Shown here piece by piece: positions 5,887-13,100 of a stretch of DNA of 15,405 nucleotides. The translations under genes were made by a program, and so were the position numbers. The stretch lies in contig JAFTMF010000172.1 of the NCBI GenBank assembly GCA_017452565.1, positions 1-15,405 of the forward strand. Direction: 5' to 3'. Each line of letters begins with the position of its first letter. Within the stretch, counting starts at the first letter, position 1. The DNA comes from Clostridia bacterium. GTDB lineage: Bacteria > Bacillota > Clostridia > Oscillospirales > CAG-272. The notes below the pieces were generated by a model. It was not told the DNA's origin, did not search any database, and saw nothing but the letters and a program-made list of their open reading frames with translations.

Positions 5887-6363
5887 ATGGATCTATCCTT
5901 CCAATCCGGTAATCAAAAATTCAATTACAGAGTATGTGCAATGATGATTTCTGACGGCAAAATTTTGGCAATGCACGATGAACGGTCACCGTATTATTAC
6001 TTGCCCGGCGGTCGAGTTGCAATCGGCGAAACTGCCGAGAACGCTGTCATCAGAGAGGTTCAAGAAGAGTTGGGGATTACTCCTAAGATTTTGCGCCCGC
6101 TTTGGCTTAACCAAGCATTTTTCACAGAAGACGTTGATCATCTGCACTATCACGAGCTATGTATTTATTTCTTGATGGATATAACCGATACCGATTTGCT
6201 GACAAGAGGCGATACGTTCACGTCAAACGAAGGACACCGTACACACATCTTTGAATGGCTACCGTTCCATCAATTGAAAGATGAATATTTTTATCCGATA
6301 TTCTTAAAAAAGGATATTTTCAATCTTCCCGATACGTTTACCATTCGCACAGAAATTGAATAA
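5887..6363 (+). CDS. Nudix hydrolase
   Basis: 158-residue Nudix pyrophosphohydrolase, hydrolysing a nucleoside diphosphate linked to another moiety; the exact substrate is not readable. The full Nudix box GX5EX7REXXEEXG is present at residues 42-64: G42, E48, R56-E57, E60-E61, G63, with E57, E60 and E61 the expected metal ligands. The flanking strands and the C-terminal part (EWLPFHQLKDEYFYPIFLKKDI) fit the single-domain fold. The ATG at 5887 has GGAGG nine bases upstream (5873-5877). A TTGACA lies at 5832-5837 but has no good -10 at normal spacing, so no promoter is called. The gene is clearly richer in A+T than mnmE and glyA on either side (many ATT, TTT, TAT, AAA, GAA codons), which suggests recent acquisition. 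Confidence 0.93.
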   Translation: MDLSFQSGNQKFNYRVCAMMISDGKILAMHDERSPYYYLPGGRVAIGETAENAVIREVQEELGITPKILRPLWLNQAFFTEDVDHLHYHELCIYFLMDITDTDLLTRGDTFTSNEGHRTHIFEWLPFHQLKDEYFYPIFLKKDIFNLPDTFTIRTEIE

Positions 6364-6527
6364 TCCCCCAATCCCATACTCCCCCGACGGACTCCCCTTT
6401 GTCAGGGAATTCTCATCCCGATCGATCGTTCGCCGCAGTCTTTTCCGCGCATCGCAATTTTATCGAAACTTTTTCTCCAAATTTTGCATTTCTCCGAAAT
6501 TATTTGAAACATTTTTTCCAAAACCCC
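6364..6527. other. Intergenic spacer upstream of glyA
   Basis: No gene is seen. The 3' half is AT-rich and contains an imperfect direct repeat, TTTCTCC followed by AAATT (6472-6483) and by GAAATT (6489-6501), about 30-55 bases upstream of the glyA -35. The 12-base string ATTTTATCGAAA (6457-6468) also occurs at 1461-1472, upstream of another promoter. No terminator for the Nudix gene is visible. Confidence 0.5.
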
Positions 6528-6556
6528 TTTACAAACCGCATTTTTTCTTGTATAAT
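6528..6556 (+). promoter_or_regulatory. Sigma-A promoter for glyA
   Basis: TTTACA (6528-6533), a 17-bp spacer and a perfect TATAAT (6551-6556). The transcript would start near 6563, about 32 bases before the ATG, too short a leader for a riboswitch. Confidence 0.85.
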
Positions 6557-6594
6557 AGACCCGTTGATTATAAATTCAAGGAGAACATCTTATT

Positions 6595-7848
6595 ATGGTA
6601 TACGAAAATATGGATTTTCTGGCGAAATACGATCCCGCAGTGGCCGAGGCCATCGCACAGGAGCTTTCCCGCCAGCAGGACGGCATCGAGCTGATCGCCT
6701 CCGAAAACTGCGTTTCCGAGGCGGTTATGGCAGCCAATGCCAGCGTCCTCACCAATAAATACGCCGAGGGCTACCCCGGCAAGCGTTACTACGGCGGCTG
6801 CTCTGCGGTTGACGTAGTAGAAAACATCGCCCGTGACCGTGCCAAGGAGCTCTTCGGCGCGGCTTACGCCAACGTACAGCCCCACTCCGGCGCACAGGCC
6901 AACACCGCCGTTTACGTGGCATTCCTGAAGCCCGGCGACACCGTGATGGGTATGAATCTTGCCCACGGCGGTCACCTCACCCACGGCTCTCCCGTAAACG
7001 TATCGGGAATTCTCTATAACTTCGTTCCCTACGGCGTGGAGGACGACACCGGCGTCATCGACTACGACAAGGTAGAAGCCATCGCTATGGAGTGCAAGCC
7101 CAAGCTGATCGTAGCAGGCGCATCCGCTTACCCTCGTGTCATCGACTTCAAGCGCTTCGCTGAGATCGCTCACAAGGTTGGCGCACTGCTGATGGTAGAT
7201 ATGGCCCACATCGCAGGTCTGGTAGCCGGCGGACAGCATCCCTCTCCCGTTCCCTATGCGGACATCACCACCACCACCACCCACAAGACCCTCCGCGGAC
7301 CTCGCGGCGGTCTGATCCTGACTAACAAGGAAGAGTACGCCAAGGCCATCGACAAGGCCATCTTCCCCGGCACTCAGGGCGGCCCTCTGATGCACACCAT
7401 CGCTGCCAAAGCAGTTTGCTTCGGTGAGGCACTCCAGCCCGCGTTCAAGGATTACGCCGCACAGGTAGTGAAGAACGCCGCCGCTTTTGCCGACGCACTG
7501 GGCAAGGAAGGCTTCAACATGGTTTCGGGCGGTACCGACAACCATCTGATCCTGCTGGATCTGCGAAACTTCAACATCACCGGCAAGGAGATGGAGCGCC
7601 GTATGGATCTCTGCCACATCACCGCCAACAAGAACGGCATCCCCAATGACCCTCAGAAGCCCTTTGTTACCAGCGGTATCCGTTTGGGCACTCCTGCCGC
7701 CACCACTCGCGGTCTTGTAGAAGAGGATTTCGTAGTTCTCGCACACCTGCTCCGCCTCATCGTGGAGGACGATTTCGAGAGCAAGATCGACGATATCCGC
7801 GCCGAGGTTGCCAAGATCTGCGCAAAGTATCCGCTGTACAGCAAGTAA
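6595..7848 (+). CDS. glyA: Serine hydroxymethyltransferase
   Basis: 417-residue cytoplasmic PLP enzyme that interconverts serine plus tetrahydrofolate with glycine plus 5,10-methylenetetrahydrofolate, the main one-carbon supply for purine, thymidylate and methionine synthesis. Family signatures: IELIASEN near residue 27; [14 protein letters not shown] near 59; [20 protein letters not shown]; and the PLP-lysine motif [15 protein letters not shown] with Schiff-base lysine K231. Length is normal (410-420). The ATG at 6595 follows AAGGAG (6578-6583) by 11 bases; M6 at 6610 would cut the normal N-terminus and has no better site. It has its own strong promoter and is followed by three hairpins, so it appears monocistronic. 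MnmE uses methylene-tetrahydrofolate, the product of this reaction, so the two genes share a cofactor pool. Confidence 0.98.
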   Translation: MVYENMDFLAKYDPAVAEAIAQELSRQQDGIELIASENCVSEAVMAANASVLTNKYAEGYPGKRYYGGCSAVDVVENIARDRAKELFGAAYANVQPHSGAQANTAVYVAFLKPGDTVMGMNLAHGGHLTHGSPVNVSGILYNFVPYGVEDDTGVIDYDKVEAIAMECKPKLIVAGASAYPRVIDFKRFAEIAHKVGALLMVDMAHIAGLVAGGQHPSPVPYADITTTTTHKTLRGPRGGLILTNKEEYAKAIDKAIFPGTQGGPLMHTIAAKAVCFGEALQPAFKDYAAQVVKNAAAFADALGKEGFNMVSGGTDNHLILLDLRNFNITGKEMERRMDLCHITANKNGIPNDPQKPFVTSGIRLGTPAATTRGLVEEDFVVLAHLLRLIVEDDFESKIDDIRAEVAKICAKYPLYSK

Positions 7849-7854
7849 GAACGA

Positions 7855-7886
7855 CTTAGGGAACTTTTTGAAAAAAGTTCCCTAAG
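7855..7886. repeat. Near-perfect 15-bp palindrome after glyA
   Basis: CTTAGGGAACTTTTT (7855-7869) and AAAAAGTTCCCTAAG (7872-7886) are exact complements separated by two bases. It starts seven bases after the glyA stop. The core pattern TTAGGG, a TTTTTGAA turn and CCCTAA recurs on the minus strand at 14806-14833. Confidence 0.85.
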
Positions 7887-7908
7887 AACCCTCAAAAACT
7901 TCTCAAAA

Positions 7909-7938
7909 AGCCGACGAATTCTCGTCGGCTTCTTTGAT
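7909..7938 (+). terminator. Repeat hairpin, probable terminator (copy 2)
   Basis: AGCCGACGA (7909-7917) and TCGTCGGCT (7922-7930) with loop ATTC, followed by the T-rich TCTTTGAT. Arms are identical to the 5806-5827 copy; only one loop base differs. It is the second of three consecutive hairpins behind glyA. Confidence 0.7.
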
Positions 7939-7957
7939 TGTCCCATTCCGCACAACG

Positions 7958-7986
7958 AAAAACCGACCCATTTCGGGTCGGTTTTT
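7958..7986. terminator. Bidirectional intrinsic terminator between convergent genes
   Basis: AAAAACCGACCC (7958-7969) pairs perfectly with GGGTCGGTTTTT (7975-7986) across a 5-base loop. The A run on one side and T run on the other give a U tract in both directions. It sits between the ends of glyA (plus, stop at 7848) and the DUF3737-like gene (minus, stop at 8001), so it can stop both. Confidence 0.92.
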
Positions 7987-8000
7987 CTGTTTCTATAGCA

Positions 8001-8861
8001 TTAGTTCCGCACTTCGATGGTGCAGCGGCTCTCGTAACCTTCCTCGGCCACGTTGCCCTCGAGGATGATCTCCCCGTAGCCGTCGGCAACGATCTTGCCG
8101 CTCAGGGGATTCTTCACCGAGGTGACCTCGCCGAGAATCTCCGCCTGCACGTGGGAGTTTTCGAAGGACAGATCGCAATCGATCATCTTGCAGTTAATCA
8201 GCTTCAGATTCTTGCAATAACACAGCGGCTGGGTGCCGATGATGGTGCAGTTCACAAGGGTCAGACCCTCGGAGTACCAGCCCAGATACTCGCCTTTCAG
8301 CGTGGTATTCTCGATGAAGGCGTTCTTGGTGTGCCAGAAAGCGTCCTTGGTGTCGAGGTAAGAATCCACGATGTGCAGATTCTCGATGTACTGGAAGGAG
8401 TATTTGCCGGTCATTTTCAGTCCCTTGATCTCCACGTCACGGGATTCAAAGAGGCAGTAGACCGCATCCACGGTGGAGTCCTGCAGGGACACGCCTCTGC
8501 AGCGCCAGCCGAATTCGGGGGAGTTTACGGTAGAGCCAACGATCCGCATCCGATCGCACTCTCGCAGGCACTTCACGCCTTCGACGGTGCAGTTTACAAT
8601 GCTGCCGTCCTCGGCGTACCAGATGGGAGCACGGGTGAGATCGTCCATACTGCAGCCGTCCATCACAAATCTCTTGGCGTGCCAAAGGGGATAGCGAAGG
8701 GAGAAATTGCAATTCTTCACCGTCACGTCACGGGCTTCCTTCAAGGAGGACTCGCCGTCGGCAGGACCTGCGAAGGTGCAGTTTTCCACGTCCCCGTGGG
8801 TGAGATTGTACAGGGCACGCTCCTCGTCAAAGGTCTGCCCGATTACTTTGATTCGTTCCAT
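8001..8861 (-). CDS. DUF3737-like right-handed beta-helix protein
   Basis: 286-residue protein made of short repeated strands with regularly spaced Cys/Asn turns (ENCTF, VKNCNF, IVNCTV, LVNCTI, LINCKM), the pattern of a right-handed beta-helix. Aromatic motifs recur at each second or third turn: PLWHA (58-62), PIWYA (79-83), AFWHT (174-178), LGWYS (193-197). The opening IKVIGQTFDEERALYNL and GPADGESSLKEA match my memory of the DUF3737 family, found in Firmicutes and without a known biochemical role. There is no signal peptide, so it is probably cytoplasmic; about a dozen free cysteines fit that. The start at 8861 has AAGG four bases upstream and lies five bases after the stop of the preceding gene, so the two are very likely translated from one message. 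Confidence 0.85.
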   Translation of the reverse strand: MERIKVIGQTFDEERALYNLTHGDVENCTFAGPADGESSLKEARDVTVKNCNFSLRYPLWHAKRFVMDGCSMDDLTRAPIWYAEDGSIVNCTVEGVKCLRECDRMRIVGSTVNSPEFGWRCRGVSLQDSTVDAVYCLFESRDVEIKGLKMTGKYSFQYIENLHIVDSYLDTKDAFWHTKNAFIENTTLKGEYLGWYSEGLTLVNCTIIGTQPLCYCKNLKLINCKMIDCDLSFENSHVQAEILGEVTSVKNPLSGKIVADGYGEIILEGNVAEEGYESRCTIEVRN

Positions 8862-8866
8862 CGACC

Positions 8867-9670
8867 TTACGCCTCGGGGGTGTTGTCGGTGTCAACGGGA
8901 GCGGCCTCGGCAGCAGTTGCTGATTCTGCAGGAGCGGCTACCTCAGCGGGAGCTGCTTCTACGGTGGGGTCTACCTCTACGGCTACGCCCTCGATGGGAG
9001 CGGGAAGCTTCTTCAGCTTCATACCGCACAGCACACCGTTGATGAGGATGTAGAGAATCAAAGCGTGATAGAGGGTCAGGAACAACAGACCGCGGATATC
9101 GTAAACCAGATAGTAGCTGAACAGATCAGGGATCATAATGAGAGTGTCCAGCACGTAAGCAGCGGTGAGAACGATCAGCCAAGCGGGGTGCTTCTTGGAC
9201 AGCAGCCAGCAAACCAGATAGAATGCGGCAATAATCACGGACAGACCGGCGTTGATGACGAATTCCACCATACCGTCGGTTTCTTCCTGATATACCTTCA
9301 GCTCAGCGCGGAAATCGGCGATGACCTGATCGGCAACGCCCAGTTCGTAGAGCTGCTGATCTGTATACTCGGTTTTGTCCCCTGCCGCTTCTCGCTCAGC
9401 ACGGTACTGCGCAAACACTTCATCGGCAAGTCCTTCTGCGATGAGTTCTTCATCGGTGTAGTTGGCGCTGTCCATATTCTTTGCGTAAACGCCGTTCTCC
9501 ATCAGGGTTACGGGCACGTAAGCAGAGAAATAGAAGCTGACTCCGAAAAGCAGCATCACGATGGATACAAAAGTGAGCAAAATTGCAAAAAGAGAATTTT
9601 TGCGGGCAGAATCATAGGCATTCTTATACTTCACCCGCAAGATTTCGGTTTGTTCAAAAGTATTGTTCAT
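8867..9670 (-). CDS. Unknown four-pass membrane protein with a duplicated acidic motif
   Basis: 267-residue membrane protein that I do not recognise. Predicted membrane segments are about residues 26-49, 136-157, 162-182 and 193-216. The stretch between the first and second segments (50-135) is hydrophilic and acidic and holds two copies of a 22-residue motif, at 71-92 and 102-123, each YTD-x2-L-x3-G-x-AD-x-V-x-A-x2-RAE; 12 of 22 positions are identical, with a period of 31 residues. By the positive-inside rule (K/R-rich residues 11-25 and 217-221) both ends are likely cytoplasmic and the repeats outside. The tail from 223 is a low-complexity Ala/Pro/Glu/Val run. The ATG at 9670 has GGAG nine bases upstream and its own promoter (9712-9740). 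The DUF3737-like gene follows after five bases. Confidence 0.85.
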   Translation of the reverse strand: MNNTFEQTEILRVKYKNAYDSARKNSLFAILLTFVSIVMLLFGVSFYFSAYVPVTLMENGVYAKNMDSANYTDEELIAEGLADEVFAQYRAEREAAGDKTEYTDQQLYELGVADQVIADFRAELKVYQEETDGMVEFVINAGLSVIIAAFYLVCWLLSKKHPAWLIVLTAAYVLDTLIMIPDLFSYYLVYDIRGLLFLTLYHALILYILINGVLCGMKLKKLPAPIEGVAVEVDPTVEAAPAEVAAPAESATAAEAAPVDTDNTPEA

Positions 9671-9711
9671 TGTGAAATCTCCATTTCTAATTTTTGGTGT
9701 ATTTTTGTCCT

Positions 9712-9740
9712 ATTTTAGCACACACCTGTGGGAATGTCAA
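9712..9740 (-). promoter_or_regulatory. Sigma-A promoter inside the end of the BlaI-like gene
   Basis: On the minus strand TTGACA (9740-9735), a 17-bp spacer and TAAAAT (9717-9712), with TGTGC just before the -10. The -35 and spacer are coding sequence for the last residues of the BlaI-like protein and the -10 overlaps its stop codon. It would drive the membrane protein and DUF3737-like genes independently of upstream transcription. The leader is about 35 bases. Confidence 0.82.
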
Positions 9741-10074
9741 TAGGATTTTCCGCATTTTGGGCGGTTTCCTCCCCTATAGGCTGCGCCGGAACGCGCTCCA
9801 GTGCGGCGGCAAGACGGGCGCGGTCGCCGTCGAAGGATTCGGCCAGCAGAGAGCGGATTGCCTCGTCCTCCGCTTCCATACGGGAAAGCAGAGGGCGCAC
9901 GAGTTTCCCTTCTTTCTCCAAAATCCCTCTCTCAGCAAGGCGGGCAATGACGGTATAGGTGGTGGTTCGCTTCCAGCCGATCTCATCGGCGGCAAGACGG
10001 GAAAGATGGGACGCCGTCAGCGGCGCGTGATCCCATACGATGGACATCAGTTTCCATTCCATTGGAAATAACAT
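9715..10074 (-). CDS. BlaI/MecI/CopY-family transcriptional regulator
   Basis: 119-residue predicted DNA-binding repressor. The N-terminal winged helix (about residues 5-60) carries the family pattern MEWKLMSIVWDHAPLTASHL, then the recognition helix region GWKRTTTYTVIARLAERGIL; a helical C-terminal part (65-92) would give dimerisation. Family members repress beta-lactamase, mecA, copper or cell-envelope genes, usually through TACA-type dyads. It is somewhat shorter than BlaI (about 126) and ends in a variable tail rich in Glu/Pro. The ATG at 10074 is fixed by AGGGAGG five bases upstream. No BlaR1-type sensor protease is encoded on either side, so its inducer is unknown. Neighbours suggest either control of the downstream membrane-protein pair or of unlinked genes. 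No TACA/TGTA dyad was recognised at the 9712-9740 promoter. Confidence 0.9.
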   Translation of the reverse strand: MLFPMEWKLMSIVWDHAPLTASHLSRLAADEIGWKRTTTYTVIARLAERGILEKEGKLVRPLLSRMEAEDEAIRSLLAESFDGDRARLAAALERVPAQPIGEETAQNAENPIDIPTGVC

Positions 10075-10107
10075 AGGTACCTCCCTGCACTATCGGTTAG
10101 CTTTTGA

Positions 10108-10147
10108 AAGTTCATCGGACCAAGCGGTATCTCGATCCGATGAACTT
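10108..10147. repeat. 12-bp perfect hairpin between polC and the BlaI-like gene
   Basis: AAGTTCATCGGA (10108-10119) and TCCGATGAACTT (10136-10147) are exact complements with a 16-base loop. It starts 8 bases after the polC stop in the direction of transcription. Neither side has a clear T run (TTTC on one side, GATTTTGG on the other), so it could be a poor terminator, a transcript-stabilising structure or an operator ahead of the regulator gene. Confidence 0.7.
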
Positions 10148-10155
10148 GATTTTGG

Positions 10156-13100
10156 TTAAAACAGCGAAATCTGATCGCTGCCTCCATCCTCGCCGGATGC
10201 AGGAGCGCTCTCTTTCTTGGCGTCCTTCTTGGCATCCTTTTTGGCGTCTTTCTTGGTGTCCTTTTTGCCGCTATCCATAGACAGACCGGCGAAGAGGTCC
10301 ATCTGATTGGTGTCGGACAGTCCGTCCAGCACGTGGTTGTCGGCAAGCAGCTGGATGATGGCCTTGGAAAGTCCCGCTCTCTGCTGCAGCTCCTCACGGG
10401 AGAAGAACTCACCGTCATTGCGGGCGGCAACGATCTTTTCCGCCGCCGCATCGCCCAGACCGGGGAGAGAGTTGAAGGGCATACGGATCTTTCCGTTTTC
10501 GGGGAGATACTCTCTTGCCCCCGACTTGTACAGGTCGATGGGCAGATAGCGCACCCCTCTGGCCATACTCTCGTCTACCAGCTGGAGGGTGGTGAGGGTG
10601 TCGGCATCCTTGGCGGTAGCCGTTTTCTCCTTGGTCTTGCGGTCGATTTCTTCCATCGCGTCCTTCACCGCTTTTCTGCCTCTGCCTACGATGGAGGCGT
10701 CGAAGCCGCCGGGGGCAACGGTCAAAAATGCGGCGTAAAATTCCATCGGACGGTGAATCTTGAACCAAGCCAGACGGATGGCTGACATATTATATGCCGC
10801 CGCGTGGGCTTTGGGGAACATATACTTGATCTTTTTACAGGACCAGATGTACCAATCGGGGACGTTATGGGCAACCATCTCGGCCTCCCATTCGGGGGTG
10901 AGGCCCTTACCCTTTCGCACGCTCTCCATAATCTTGAAGGACAGTGCGTTATCCACGCCGTAGCGGATCAGGGTCAGCATAATGGAGTCACGGGTTCCCA
11001 CCACCTCGGAAATGGTACAGGTGCCGTTGGCAATCAGCTCCTGAGCGTTGCCCGTCCATACGTCGGTACCGTGGGACAGACCGGAAATCTGCAGAAGGTC
11101 GGCGAAGGTACGGGGCTTTGCTTCCTCCAGCATCTTCTGCACGAAGCGGGTACCGAACTCGGGGAGTCCCCAAGTGCCCACGTTGCAGTCGATGTCACCG
11201 GGCTTCAGCCCCAGCGGCTCTACCGACTGGAAGAGCTCGTAGATGGAGGGGTCGTTCATGGGCACGTCCATCACCGACAGTCCCGAATACTTCTCCAGCC
11301 ACTTATACTTGGTAGGCATATCGTGCCCCAGCTCGTCCAGCTTCAGAATGGTATCGTGGAGGTAGGCGAAGGGGAAGTGAGTGGTAACGATGTCGGAATT
11401 CGGGTCATCGGCAGGGTGCTGAACGGGGGTGAAATCGTAGATGGAGTATTCCTTGGGGATAACCACGATGCCGCCGGGATGCTGACCGGTGGTGCGCTTC
11501 ACGCCAACGCAGCCGTTCACCAGACGGTTGACCTCGGCCTTGTTCACCGAGATGTGCTTTTCCTCCAGATACTTCATTACGTAACCGAAGGCGGTCTTGG
11601 ATGCCAGCGTACCCAGCGTTCCCGCACGGAACACGTTTTCCGCACCGAACAGTTCTTCGGTGTATTTATGGACTCTGCCCTGCACTTCCCCCGAGAAGTT
11701 CAGGTCGATATCGGGGGATTTGTCGCCGTAGAAGCCAAGGAAGGTTTCGAAGGGGATATCGTGACCGTCCACGATCAGCTTTTCGCCGCATTCGGGGCAG
11801 ACGTCGTCGGGCAGGTCGAAGCCCGAGCCTACGCTGCCGTCGGTGACGAAGCGGCTCCACTTACATTTGGGGCAACGGTAATGGGGAGGCAGAGGGTTTA
11901 CCTCGGAAATACCTGCCATCGAAGCAACGAAGGAGGAGCCCACCGATCCACGGGAGCCAACGAGGTAGCCTTGGGACTCGGAGTACCATACCAGCTTCTG
12001 AGCGATCATATAGAGCACCGCAAAGCCGTTTTCGATGATGGATTTCAGCTCTCGCTCCAGTCGAGCGGAAACGATTTCGGGGATCTTGCCCTCGAATCCG
12101 TACCAATCTGCGGCACGCTCCCAGCAAAGACGCTGGAGATCTTCCTCCGCACCGTCCATTTTGGGCGTGAAGGAGCCGTCGGGGATGGGTTTGAGCTTTT
12201 CAATCTGTGCGGCGATGGCACGGGTGTTGGTGACAACTACCTCGTAGGCCTTTTCTTCGCCGAGGTAGGCAAATTCTTTCAGCATTTCGTCGGTAGTGCG
12301 CAGGTACAGACCCACGTCCCGGTCGCCGTCGGAGAATTTCATACCCTTCAGCAGGATTTTACGGAAGATTTCGTCTTCCTCATTGATAAAGTGGGAGTCG
12401 CAAGTAGCGCACACGGGGATGTTCAGCTTTTCGCCCAGCGCCACGATCTTGCGGTTCAGCTCACGGAGTCCCTCGTCGTCGGCAATCCTGCCGTTTGCCA
12501 CAAGGAAACGGTTGTTGCAGATGGGTTGGATCTCCAGATAGTCATAGTAAGTAGCGATTTCCTCGATCACCGCTTGGGGCTTGCCATCCAAAATCGCACC
12601 GAAGAGCTCGCCCGCTTCACAGGCAGAGCCCACGATGATGCCGTCCCGATGCTCGTCCAGCGCCGAGCGGGTGATACGGGGCACACGGTGGAAGGCATCC
12701 AAGTAGGATGCGGAAATCAGCTTGTACAGATTCTTCAGACCGGTGTAATCCTTGGCCAGCAGAATCATATGGTAAGGCTTGAGCTTCAAGGGGTCGGCCT
12801 TGTCGGACATCGCGCGGTTCATTTCCTCAACGGTGTACACGCCCTCCGCCTGCAGCTTTTCGATCATCTTGAAGAAGATGGCTGCCAGCATTTCTGCGTC
12901 ATCCGACGCACGGGGGTGATTGAAGCCGCCCAGCTGGAAGTATTCCGCCAGCGAGTCCAGCTTGTGCTTTTTCAGCTCGGGATTGACGTAGCGGGAAAGG
13001 GCTACGGTATCCAGATATGCATTGGGGAAGGAAAGTCCGAACTCCTCGCAGGCGTGACGGATAAAGCCGGTATCGAAGCCTGCGTTGTGGGCAACCAGCA

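Noticed and set aside
6364..6594. Riboswitch upstream of glyA
   Set aside because: The promoter lies only about 40 bases before the start codon, leaving no room for an aptamer in the leader.
6568..7746. A 392-codon minus-strand frame opposite glyA
   Set aside because: Antisense shadow of glyA that also covers the glyA promoter; no domain recognised.
7938..9053. A 371-codon plus-strand frame opposite the DUF3737-like and membrane protein genes
   Set aside because: It spans a bidirectional terminator and the ends of two well-supported minus-strand genes; composition is that of a shadow frame.
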